Program-made: the position numbers and the translations under genes
Origin: Spinacia oleracea
Lineage: Eukaryota; Streptophyta; Magnoliopsida; Caryophyllales; Amaranthaceae
DNA: 64,000 nt
Direction of reading: 5' to 3'
Assembly: GCF_020520425.1 (NCBI RefSeq)
Contig: NC_079491.1
Coordinates: forward strand, 3,348,001-3,412,000
Shown: piece after piece, positions 35,296 through 46,700 of the stretch
How the letters are laid out: every line of letters begins with the position of its first letter
How positions within the stretch are numbered: position 1 is the stretch's first letter
Notes under the pieces: generated by a model
Database searches by the model: none
What the model was told of the DNA's origin: nothing
The model's input: the letters and a program-made list of their open reading frames with translations, nothing else

Positions 35296-38200
35296 ATGGA
35301 TGAAGATCAACACGCAAATTCAGGTCCTTCTAACAAATCACCAAATCAAGTGCCCCAAAAGCAAAAAAAGAAGCCAAGAGGCCCTACAAAAGGAATAAAA
35401 TCCATGCCCGGGGTTCCAAGAAAAATTGAATGGGATCACTTGGACCGACCCACAGGGAAATGGGCAACGGATTACAAGAATCACATTGGCGAGATAAGTC
35501 GCGCAAAGGTTTCAATATTGATCAGAACCTGGGAAGATGTTTCACAAGGAATAAAAGACACTTTGTGGGAAGACGTCAAGGTAACCGGTTTTATTTTGGA
35601 AATTCAGTTGTACATATCTACGTGTCTTTTTCATGTGCTAAAAGACTTTCTTGTTCCTTTTCTTTTTCTTTCATTTAGAGAGAATTTCATATCACAGATG
35701 AAACTAAGAAAGAAGTTGTCTTAAAGAGTTGTGATAAGCGTTGGAGGGAATTCAAATCAAGATTGGCGACTGGTTGGATTCGGGGTACAAGGAAAAGGCC
35801 AAAAGATGAAAAGATGCCATATGATTTGTATAGTTATATAACTAAGGATATATGGAAGGAATTTGTGAAGATACGTACCTCCGAAGAAGCTGAGGTATAA
35901 AAATTATTCTTATTTAAAGTCTTGTTATAATCTAAGTTTTATTTTGTTGTAATAATTTCTTTTACCCCCCTAAAATTAGGAAATAAGTGAGAAAGCAAGA
36001 CAAAGTCAATCTTTCAACATATATCCTCATCATATGGGACAGAAATCATATGCTGAAATGACAAGTGAATGGCAGAGAAAAGGGTACATTCCCTCAGTTT
36101 CTTCGTCATCTGAAGGTTCCTCTGCGTCTACAATTTCTTCAAGTTTGCCGAGTAGGACATGTTTATGGCTTCTTGCAAGATCGAAACCAGATGAGAAAGG
36201 AAATCCTTACTTGCCGGATGAGGGCACACAAAAGGTCAAAGAAAATATTGTAAGTTCATTTAACAATTTTGCGTAATGTTGTGATTCCTCTAATTTCATA
36301 TATGTTCTTAAATATGAAACCAAGTGTTGAACTTTTCTCAAAACCATTTGATTTCATGTAGGATGAATGGAAAAGGAAACAAGATGAAGGGGAATTTGTT
36401 CCCAAAAGTGCACGAGATGATGTCTTATCTCGTGCACTTGGTAAGACTAAAGAAGGGAGACCACTAACATTTGGTGGTGGAGTAGGCATCAAAGCTGTGT
36501 GGGGGACCGGAGAGCGGCGTAGCTTTCGACGGTATGGAGATGCGGAGATGGAGGAAATGGAAGCAAGAGTGACCAAAAGGGTCAAAGATGAGACAATACA
36601 AGAGATGAACTCCAAGATGGATGCCATGGTCATGGAGAAATTTATCACATTTGCTAAAGAACTTGGTGTCCAAATACCAAGCCATATGAGGATAGACGCA
36701 AATGTTCATAGTAGTTGTCGTTCCGGGGGTTTAGATCCATTTGCCGACATTACGGTATGATAATTTGTGTTTTTCAAGTACTTTGTTTCTAGTTAATTCT
36801 ATTGAACTTTTCTAACATGTTACATTGTATTTGCGTTATTGTTCAAAATAAATAATAAGGAACCTGTCCCGTGCCATCTATACCTGAACATAGGCTCGGA
36901 GAAAGTCTTTGTTGCCTATGGTACCATATGTCCAGAGTTGCTCCTTGATCACCACAACGACGTCACGTCCGATAACGTGAAAGTGAGCGTTGATGATTTT
37001 GAGCCCGCGTACAAAGAAGCTCCCGTCCCCGTGCCTTCTCAATATATTAAGAAACTTGCTCAAGCTCATGGTACCTTCACTCAGTGGCCAAAACATTTGG
37101 TGTCGCTTACGAATGAGGAGGTAACTAACATATGCATGATAATTTGAAGTAGAACTATTATACCATGTATGCTCACTAATATGTATATCGTTATTTGAAA
37201 ATCATACCTCAGGTAAACAAGCCTACAAGTAAAGAGCCTAAAGGGAAAGGGAACAAAGGGAAAGAGATAGTGGTTGGGGGAAGTGGAACAAAAGCGTCCA
37301 ACACTAAATCAAAAACCTATTTCCTTGAAAATTATAAAGTGCAAAATTTGAGTGGTAAGTGCAATGTGATGAAAACTATGATGTTGGGATTAAAAGAAGG
37401 GGAGCACGTTAAGGTACATTGCACTAAAAGGACATTCAATATGGAAAAGGACTTTGAAATTAGTGTCACCGTTGAAGACACCGATCAACTTCTCTCGGGA
37501 GCATGGCTCAATATATCAATAATACAAGTTTTTGCTACGTGAGTTACCTAAATTCATATTTTGCCCCTAAATTTGATTTTTATGATTGTCTTAACGTTCT
37601 TACACTCTATATTATAGGGCTTTGAGTGAGTTGTGTTTTCACGATGATTGTCACCCCAATAGTATTGGATTCATGTGCCCGGAGATGATCTCGGCCACCA
37701 TGTTAAAGTCCGATGCAGATCGAATTCTATTGTACATCACGAGGTCCATGAGTGCACTTAGTTCTAAGACATTCATCTTATGTCCATACTACGAAAAGTA
37801 TGAAAATTACTTTGAACTTCGTTTTTAATTGATTGTTATAAATTTAACTTTTTTTTTTCTAACTACATACGTTTATTGTTTGTATGTAGGAGTCACTGGA
37901 TGCTTTTAGTTCTTTGCTTGTCTAAACGTGAGGTCTACATATTTGATTCTCAACAGAAGAAGAGAAATTTGATGATTAAGGAGCCACTAAACAAGTAAGT
38001 AAAGTATGCATATGAAAATGCCATTTTTGCCAAAATTTTTGCCTTAGGTTCTTTAGTTCAAAGTTGGGTTCGAAAACATCATTTTTGCCTAAAAATGACC
38101 TAGGACGACCCAAATAGCCTTAAATGTGAAATAATAGATTGTAAAGGGACTTAGAAAGTTATAACTATGCATATGAGACGTGTAATAAGTTTGAAAACAT

Positions 38201-39536
38201 TCCTTAGGTTCTTTGGTTCAAAGTTGGGTTCGAAAACATCATTTTTGCCTAAAAATGACCTAGGACGACCCAAATAGCCTTAAATGTGAAATAATAGATT
38301 GTAAAGGGACTTAGAAAGTTATAACTATGCATATGAGACGTGTAATAAGTTTGAAAACATTCCTTAGGTTCTTTGGTTCAAAGTTGGGTTCGAAAACATC
38401 ATTTTTGCCTAAAAATGACCTAGGACGACCCAAATAGCCTTAAATGTGAAATAATAGATTGTAAAGGGCCTTAGAAAGTTATAACTATGCATATGAGACG
38501 TGTAATAAGTTTGAAAACATTCCTTAGGTTCTTTGGTTCAAAGTTGGGTTCGAAAACATCATTTTTGCCTAAAAATGACCTAGGACGACCCAATTAGCCT
38601 TAAATGTGAAATAATAGATTGTAAAGGGACTTAGAAAGTTATAACTATGCATATGAGACGTGTAATAAGTTTGAAAACATTCCTTAGGTTCTTTGGTTCA
38701 AAGTTGGGTTCGAAAACATCATTTTTGCCTAAAAATGACCTAGGACGACCCAAATAGCCTTAAATGTGAAATAATAGATTGTAAAGGGCCTTAGAAAGTT
38801 ATAACTATGCATATGAGACGTGTAATAAGTTTGAAAACATTCCTTAGGTTCTTTGGTTCAAAGTTGGGTTCGAAAACATCATTTTTGCCTAAAAATGACC
38901 TAGAACGACCCAATTAGCCTTAAATGTGACTACTACGTATATAATTGTATTTACATGTGTAAATAAAGTATATAATTGCACTTACATGTAAAATATTCTT
39001 TGCATTTACATGTGTAAACAAAGTATATATAATTGCATATTTTATCGAATGTGTAGTGCTTTTCGGAGTTACAAGAGACTAGGTGGACAATCTAAGGGAA
39101 CTAAATTAACATGGATTCCAGCACAGGTATATATATATATAATTAGTTTATTATTTACCTAAGAAATAAGTTTTTCAAAATTATAACATACAATGTGATA
39201 GAAATTTTACTTGTGTTATTTATTTTAATGCATTTAGTGTGCTCAACAACCGGGATCACTAGATTGTGGCTACTACGTCATGCGTTTTATGTACGACATA
39301 ATAATGAATCATGGTAATAGTCAAGATCTTACTAAGGTATGTTCTCATAAACTACGTACTTTATATAATAAATTGAAGTACACAAAACTATTATATTGAT
39401 CAATCGTTGATAAATTGAATTATTTACACTTTTTTAGGATTTTTCAAGAACATTGCCCTATTCACCGGAGGAGATTAATGAGGTGAAAGATTTTTGGGCA
39501 GATTACTTCATGAACAATGTCGAATTTTTAGCTTAA
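35296..39536 (+). CDS. CACTA second gene: Ptta/En/Spm-type domain fused to an Ulp1 (C48) protease, 767 aa
   Basis: Eleven exons join in phase without a stop: 35296-35580, 35679-35894, 35980-36249, 36362-36754, 36860-37120, 37213-37538, 37618-37797, 37890-37994, 39057-39126, 39238-39336 and 39438-39536. The N-terminal part is Lys/Pro-rich. The middle (ETKKEVVLKSCDKRWREFKS, PYDLYSYITKDIWKEF, SRTCLWLLARSKPDEKGNPY) resembles the Transposase_24 (Ptta/En/Spm) domain, followed by an EMEARVTKRVKDETIQEMNS coiled-coil-like helix. The C-terminal part is an Ulp1-like cysteine protease with His646 (SHWMLLVL), Asp663 (VYIFDS), Gln706 and Cys712 (QQPGSLDCGYYVMRF). The first part may bind subterminal repeats as TNPA does; the protease may process SUMO conjugates. 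Intron 37995-39056 holds a 160-bp array. Confidence 0.88.
38006..38930. repeat. 160-bp tandem array 2 in an intron of the CACTA second gene
   Basis: GTTGGGTTCGAAAACATC recurs every 160 bases at 38063, 38223, 38383, 38543, 38703 and 38863: five copies and a partial, with a degenerate start at 38006. The unit is about 89% identical to array 1 by eye; the last ~70 bases are almost the same, while the middle differs in a fixed way. Confidence 0.96.
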
Positions 39537-39799
39537 TTTGTAATATGAACTTGATCTCTAGCTAGCTACGTACCTTTGTTGTAATAATTTTATGTTTGTT
39601 GTAACATGTTGGTTGATCGATCTATGACGAATTTAATTGCCTTTTATTGGGAACGTTAATTACGTTGTAAACTTTAGTGACAGGTATTAATTATAAATGT
39701 ATTCCCGGTATTGGGAATGAAGCGTCTAATTTCAAAGACGATCATGTCGGAATTTCCAACTAAAATATTAAAAAACGAATATTTTTTTAAAAAAAATAA

Positions 39800-40262
39800 G
39801 TCATTTGCAACGCACGTTAGCTCAATGTGCGAGGCAAATGACTTAATTTTTTGGCGCTAAAATTGTCATTTGCAACGCACATTTAGCTAATGTGCGTTGC
39901 AAATGACTTTTCAGCACCATGCCTAAAAAGCTATTTGCGTCGCACATTTAGCTAATGTGCGACGCAAATAACTTTTCAGGCATGGTGCTGAAAAGTCATT
40001 TGCAACGCACATTAGCTAAATGTGCGTTGCAAATGAACCTTATTTGCGTCGCACATTTAGCTAATGTGCGTTGCAAATGACTTTTCAGCACCATGCCTGA
40101 AAAGTTATTTGCGTCGCACATTAGCTAAATGTGCGACGCAAATAAGGTTCATTTGCGTCGCACAAATGTGCGACGCAAATGACTTTTAGTCATTTGCGTC
40201 GAGAGCTTTTGCCACGCACGATGTGCGACGCAAATGTGCTTAAAAGTGCGATGCAAATGACC
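39800..40262. repeat. CACTA right subterminal palindromic repeats
   Basis: Many copies of ATTTGCGTCGCACATT or CATTTGCAACGCACATT and inverses form nested hairpins, including a large palindrome around GGCATGGTGCTGAAAAG. The core TTTGCGTCGCA is shared with the left end; the TTTGCAACGCA variant is found only here. Confidence 0.9.
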
Positions 40263-40280
40263 CTTTTTCCACTAGTGCGA

Positions 40281-40930
40281 CACGGGCATTTTTTTTATGT
40301 GTTGTGGGTCGGATTTTTTCAACACAACCCATTTCGACCCACCCAACCCAACCAAACATACGAACCGAACCCACCCAACACACGAACCCAACCCACCAAA
40401 CTCATCCTAATTTGAACAAATTTGTATGTTTAAAATGCTAATAAGTTCTAGTTTTATTGTGTAAATGTATATTAACCACATTTATGTGAGTATGTTTGTA
40501 ACACAAATTTCAAATCTGCAAAAATAATAAACTCAAAATAATGTGAACAAAATATATTTTATTAATTTGTGTAATTTTGGGTACAATCTCTAACATTTTC
40601 TCCTATGATTCGATCTCAAATTTTAATTTGAGTTGGTTCACGGACTTGTTTAATGTGGTTCGAGGACTAATTTGATTTGGTTCTTGAATGAGGGTCTTCG
40701 GGCTTGATCTCGTTCAAGGATGTTGATGTAAAATAGATCGGCACGTCAGTTTTGTATGCTTGTTGTTCTTCTTCCATCGGGATGGTTTGATGTCGATTTG
40801 GTGTTACTCACGAACGGATTTGATCTTCTTGAGTAAGGGCCTCCGGGCTTGATCTCGTCCAATATTGATCTTCTAGAATGGAACGACACGTCGATTTGAA
40901 TTCTTCGTGTTCTTCTTTTATGGAGAGAGT
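40281..40930. repeat. Right part of the interrupted GGGTC-rich repeat and unassigned sequence
   Basis: 40281-40410 completes the repeat entered by the CACTA element. The remainder contains two related stretches with GGGCTTGATCTCGTTC-type and GGGCTTGATCTCGTCC-type words near 40700 and 40845. No gene is seen. Confidence 0.4.
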
Positions 40931-42670
40931 TTTATATGACTTACTGGCAGGGAGAGATTTGATAGTTGGGTAGGCTTTGTCTAATTTCCTAGGTCCTCAA
41001 TACAATGCATAGCTACTATCTCCAATGTCTTTTTCTTCCCGAATCATCTTTTAGAAGTATTAATAGTAGTGTGACCAAGTTTTTGTGGGGGAAAGGGTCG
41101 GATCAAAGGGGCATCCATCTTCTTAGTTGAGATGTCATTTCTAGTACCAAAGAAGAAGGGGGTTTGGGAATTCGTTGTCTTAAATCCTTAAATAGAGCGT
41201 ATATTCTCCTAGGGATCTTATTATTGGCCCGTTAACTGTTGGGGAGGATAATCTTCTTGTTGGGAATGTGTTGAACAATGGAAGTTGACCGGGATTTCTC
41301 TTCCATTTCTTTTGAGCTTCCTCGGGTTGTTGTCAACAAGTGTTATGTTGTCCCTTTGTCTAGCCAACTGGTTCACTTCGAAGATTTAATGTTTTCTAAC
41401 CTTACTTTAAATGGGAGATTTGATTATTAAAAGGTTTTGAAAATATACAAGAAAAATGATCCTCCACAACCCATCTCTTGGAGTTGGATTTGGAAATGTG
41501 ATTCAATTCTGAAAATTAGATTTTTTATTTGGCTAGCTTTCCAAGATATACTCCCCCCCGCAAAATCACTCTTTTTGTGAGAAATATGCATGGCTTCTTC
41601 CGATGTTTGTATTAGCTTTCAAGCTAGGTGCCTCGGAAACCACCATTCATGTGTTGAGGGACTGCCCTCGTGCTAAAGAAGTGTGTGACCACACCTTTCT
41701 TTTCTGTTCCATTACAACAATGGCTTCATGCCAATTTGACCCACATTCTGCCGAGCCAACAACAAATCTCCCTCTCTTGGAAGACTTTATTCCTTCTCTC
41801 CTTTGGTCCATTTGGAAGATACCTAATAACCTTATCTTCAATCAATTCCAAACTACTATAAAAAAAGTGTATTCTGGGTATTCCACTCTTCAAGAAGTTG
41901 CAACTTATCCACCCCTTCATCCCTTTTGCCTTATGTTTCTTGGTCACCCCATCATACTTTGAAATTAAATTGTGATTCCTCTTTTGTGAAATTGGGTGAT
42001 GATGCTAGTATAGCTGGAGTATTTCGTAACCATACAGGGGATTGGATATATGGTTTTACTCAAAAGTGCAAGGTTCAGTCGGTCATTATGAGCTTCTTGC
42101 CATAAGAACGGGTTTGCGGATCATTGAACAAAAAGGATGGCAGCATGCCATTATTAACATGGATGCAAAGCAGGTTGTACATGTCATCGAAGGAAATGTT
42201 TCTGATGTTAATCTTGTGATTACAACTGATTACAAAGACCTCTTAATGGGGAAGAGTGGGGTTAAGCTGGAATATGGATCTCAGAGCACTAATCATGTAG
42301 CTGACAAATTAGCTAAATTGTGTAGAGCTAATGTAATAGATAGCTATGAATTTCTTACTTTCGATCTCCCTTCGGGAGTTATTGCGAATGTATTTTTTTT
42401 TTTTTTTTTTTGGTGTACCACCCGGTCCACCCTTAGGGCTAATCCGGATTCGGGGCGAGTTCTGAGTGGATAGGTTCCAGTCCCCTCCCAATTGTTGTCG
42501 TGGGGGATCGAACACGGGGTTCTCCCTACCAAATTCAGCCTCAATCACCACTGAACCAACAGGCAATTGGTATTGCGAATGTATTATTGGAGGATATACC
42601 TCCACATATAATCTTGTATGTTTTTAAACTTTTGAACTTTTAATATATCGTTCCAAACTTGCATAAAAAA
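40930..42670 (+). mobile_element. 5'-truncated LINE (L1-like) 3' end with RNase H-like domain
   Basis: Broken frames read, in order, a reverse-transcriptase thumb-like segment (SVTKFLWGKGSDQRGIHLL near 41070), a zinc-knuckle region (ETTIHVLRDCPRAKEVC near 41640) and an RNase H-like domain (YELLAIRTGLRIIEQKGW, HAIINMDAKQVVHVI, STNHVADKLAKLCR; 41960-42340). It ends in a short A-run (42664-42670) immediately before copy B resumes. Stops and shifts show it is dead. Confidence 0.82.
42393..42571 (-). mobile_element. tRNA-derived SINE inserted in the LINE, minus orientation
   Basis: A poly-T tract follows the first copy of ATTGCGAATGTA (42381-42392); the second copy is at 42572-42583, a target duplication of at least 12 bp. 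On the minus strand the element has a box-A-like TGGTTCAGTGGTG, a box-B-like GTGTTCGATCCCC, and ends in about 18 A. It is about 180 bp. Confidence 0.85.
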
Positions 42671-42695
42671 ACTCCGTTTCTCATCTCCAAAATTA

Positions 42696-43291
42696 ATGGC
42701 GAATGCTATCACCAAATCCCACCACCAACGAAGAAGATTACTCAGCCTCAACAACCTTCATGCACTTTGAGCGCCAATCCCACTCCTCTGCCGCTCAATT
42801 CCCGTCGGCCCAACCGACAATCTGAACCTCAACTCGTACGTTCTAGCATTCCCATACCTACAATCCTTCTTCTCTTCCCTCAAAGTTTGCGAGTCGAAGC
42901 TTCTGGAACAGTGCGAATCCGGGGTACGAATCGGTTGCTCGATAACCGCATCAAACAACTGTAAACCTCTATGGTGGAAGACCCTTTCGGGAAAATCAAG
43001 TTTTGAAAGAGAAATGTCTTCTTGCCTTCAAGGGTCGGAGGAGAAATGTTGGGAATTTTCCAAGGAGAAGTGTTTGCGCCCATTTGGGTCTGCCCGGATT
43101 GCCTGTAGAGAGGGAAAGTTGAGAAGGAAGGAGGTGGGTCGGATAATTTCCTGGGTCTTTCGAATAGGAATTCTAGGTTTGAAATGTTGCTTTGTAATTA
43201 ATTAGGGTTGCTCCTTGAGTTGAATTTGAGCTATGAAATCACTAATGTCAGAGGGTCTGAGCTATTAAGAGACAGAATTCAACCTAATTGA
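42696..43291 (+). pseudogene. Duplicate of the 209-aa gene, frameshifted
   Basis: It aligns with 12351-12980 from the ATG to the final AATTGA. A two-base insertion after the third codon, several deletions (for example within the central basic segment) and frame changes destroy the reading frame. Conserved pieces include CLQGSEEKCWEFSKEKCL and SARIACREGKLRRKEVGR. It belongs to duplication copy B. Confidence 0.85.
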
Positions 43292-43713
43292 TAGAGAGCC
43301 CGAAGCTGGTAGCAGTGTTGAAGATAGAATGGTTTATGAGATTTGTAAGTGAATGGTATATCATTAACATGGTCAAGTTTTCATCAATCTTGTTTAATTG
43401 GCTTTTTTTTGTCATTTCTATTTAGTTTGGTAGGTCGGTTTATGTTCTTCATGTTATCCAGTCTAATTTAGTGCTTGGAAGAATCGAGAAATTGGGCCAA
43501 TGATTTTTTTTCGTTGTATTATTTATGATTAGTTTGGAGATTTAAAATAGCTAATTGATGGAAAGAATGGAAGGAGTTTAAGGATTAGTTAGTGTCCCTT
43601 TGTCAAAAATCTAGAAGATAAGAATTAAAATTTGAGGATAACTATGAAAAGTTGCATGTTCTTATTATGAAAGGGAATTAGTTCTTGTTAAAATGACATG
43701 TTTCATTGCTTTC

Positions 43714-46700
43714 GTGAGTTTTTCACAAACCTACAAATTGTGAAAAAAAGATCTAGTATCAAATAGTATATTAAATAAAAAATTGAAAAGTAATTGATCT
43801 TTCGATCTCATTTCATGATCATTCCTGAAATTTATGATTTGAATCCTCAACTAGTTTCTTGAAACTATGTTATATTTTTGAAAATCTCGGAGAAATTTGG
43901 TGATTTTTCAAACTTTTGAGGGTGTTTCATGCATAACTTGAAAAATGGCTCATTAAGAAATTATTTTCCGTAAATATTTTCTTACTAAACTTTTCTAATT
44001 CTAAATCATCTAAATCATTACCCCGTTGTCTTAAAGAGGCCCCACAAGAAACTAAACTTTTCTATTTAACTAAAATTAATTTTAACGAATTAGAATTTTC
44101 AAACTTTGGAGGGTGTTTGATACATTGACATCATAATGTAAGTGTAACTTTTAATACATACCCTGTAGTTGTAAATTTTGTTTATAAAGTTTTACAATCC
44201 ACAACACAAAATTATAAGCGGTTACATAACAAATTGTGATCGAGACACTATAAGATCATCGTCTATTTGACACGTAGTTGGCCTTATAGTTGTTTAATTA
44301 AGCATATTTTCTATTATGTATGAGAAATTTAAAATGACAAGAAGAAAACAATTGAAAAATCTTACTTCGTTTAAGTTGGCAATTGAAAATGACTTGTGGA
44401 ATTCCAAAACCAGCCCACTAATAACAAAATGGAAACATAAAAGTTGATACTAACAAGATGGGTGTTTACAAACACGAGTTACCAAAAATAAGTCATTTAC
44501 AATTAAACTACAAATAAATTATACTTTAATTTATCATCTCACCACCATTTTTAAACTTGAAGGACATAAATATTTAACATTGCTTGAGTTACTATTTTTC
44601 CATAACCGTTTATTGTCCCTATCTTAATTCCATATTTTGGGTCATGAGAGTTAATGAACTCAAATTCATCTCTACATTTCTTGTTGTTGTTTGACCAACA
44701 GAAAATTGAGAAGTGGTGGGTGACCACGAGCCTCTCATGGAGTTATGATAAATTTAAAGCTTCATAAACCCGCTTTCCTGATTTTTGCAAAAAGTCACCG
44801 GTTAACTCCAGCTCGCATAGAATACTTCCGTAATGAAGTACATCATTCTCAATCTAAGTAAATCTGTTGCGCACCCTGCTTTATGTTATTATAATAAACA
44901 TAAAAAATATTACAGTTTGAAAATAAAAGTAAATAAAATTAAACATGTAATAATTCAATTTCTTGTTTGTATACCTCAATAACAGATTTTCTTTTAGGAT
45001 TATAATGTTGAACCGGCACGACACAATTGAGTTTTATCCAACTCAAGAATGCAGCCAGAGTCTTTGGTTGTATCACTTTGGTGAAAACTCACATCATAAA
45101 ATCGAGAGATAATTTCGGTGCTACAATTTCAGCTTTTTCTGCCATTACATTAATCTGAAATTGAAGCAACGTCTTTGTTTCCATGACTAATATATTTCTC
45201 TATTTTGAAATAACATTATCAAGTTTTCAATCATCTATTACTCCGTATTAATGTTGTCAAACATACAATCACACCGTCACCTAACTGAAATACAGTGTTA
45301 ATATTAACCCTAAAAGTTTTGAGAAATCAAGTAAAGTAACTTAATTTTCTTAAATGTAATATATTTTCAATATTTCCCCGAAAAAGTTGAAAAATAAGTT
45401 GAAAATAACAATGTTTAAATTTGTGTTTTACGTACGCATTATAACACCGTGCTTAATTGGAAGTTTTGAACTAATTATGTTTTACACAAATTCAAAATTT
45501 TATTACGTCGTTATTTTTAATTTGTATCTCATGTTTTCTCAAACACACATAACAAATACAAATAAATTTTATTTCATTGAAAATATTTCATATTTGTATA
45601 TTGTTATTTACGAGTAATTAATAATATTCCTTAAAAAATTTAATTTCATCATGCGTTGCATTAGTCATAAGCTAGTACTCTCTAACCGTATCACCATCCT
45701 AAAAACAACGACGTGGTAAAATTTTGAAAAAGTTGGTCAGTGTGACAAATTTAAACCTTGTTATTTTCAATTTACTTTGGGGAAAACATGAAGAGAAATT
45801 ATATTTTAAAAAAATAAGTTAAGTTTTTGAATGTAAGTGCTATGTATCCCCTTGTTGAAAACCCATATCATAAAATTTATAGAATGCAAGTGCTTCGATT
45901 TCAGTTGTTTCTGCCATTAAATTAATCTGAAATTGAAGCAACGTCTTTGTTGCCATGACTATGCAACGAATAAAAAAATATATTGTGTTAGACATTTAGC
46001 TTAAGGTCCATGCAACGTAGATAAGAAATGAAATTTGTTTACGGAGCATTATTAATTACTCGCAATAATAATTTACAAATAAAAAATATTTTTAATGAAA
46101 TAAAATTTATTTCGGTATGTTATATGTTTGTTTGAGAAAACATCAAGTACAAATTAAAAATAACGATGTAGTAAAATTTTGAAAAGGTTAGCCAATTAAG
46201 TATGGTGTTATATTGTTTACGTAAATGATAAATTTTGATTCTAACGTTTTACAATCCACAAAACATAATCGAGGCACTATAAAATCATCGTCTATTTGGC
46301 ACATAGTTTGATTAAAGCACAATTTATATTTTGTATAAGAAATTTAAAACCACAAAGAGAAAACAATTGAAAATGACAAATATTATGTGGAATTCCAAAA
46401 CCAGCTTACTAATAATATCAAAATCGAAACTGATACAAACAAAATGAGTGTTTACAAACATTAATTACAAACAATAAGTCATTTACAATCAAATCACTAA
46501 CTATACTCTAATCTATCATCTCACCACCATTTTCGAACTTGAGGGACAAAAACATTTAACATTGTTTCCGTTACTGTTTTCCCAAAACCCTTTAAGTGTT
46601 CCCTATGTAAATTCCATATTATGGGCCATGAGAATTAAGAAATTCAAACTATCCCTACGTTTTTCTTATTTGTTGACCAACCGAAAATAGGGACGCAGTG

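Larger units (their letters stand above)
28203..40277 (+). mobile_element. Complete CACTA (En/Spm) DNA transposon, 12,075 bp
   Basis: It begins CACTAGTGGAAAAAGG and ends with the inverted CACTAGTGGAAAAAGG; similarity between ends extends about 30 bp. Both flanks are CGA (28200-28202 and 40278-40280), the 3-bp target duplication of this superfamily. Inside, in order, are palindromic subterminal repeats, an intact TNP2-type transposase gene, a 160-bp tandem array, a 74-bp palindromic array and a multi-exon second gene ending in an Ulp1 protease. A second 160-bp array lies in an intron of that gene, and right subterminal repeats follow. All parts of an autonomous element are present and both proteins lack stops, so it could be active; high identity within the arrays suggests a recent history. 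Confidence 0.95.
24026..43713. repeat. Segmental duplication, copy B, split by nested transposons
   Basis: It is homologous to 5506-13710. Intact stretches are 24026-28100 and 42671-43713. Between them lie a repeat remnant, the CACTA element, more repeat sequence and a LINE. The copy starts where CYP63 similarity begins at CCTAAGTTTCTC and ends at TTTCATTGCTTT, just before a long-TIR element. Confidence 0.85.
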
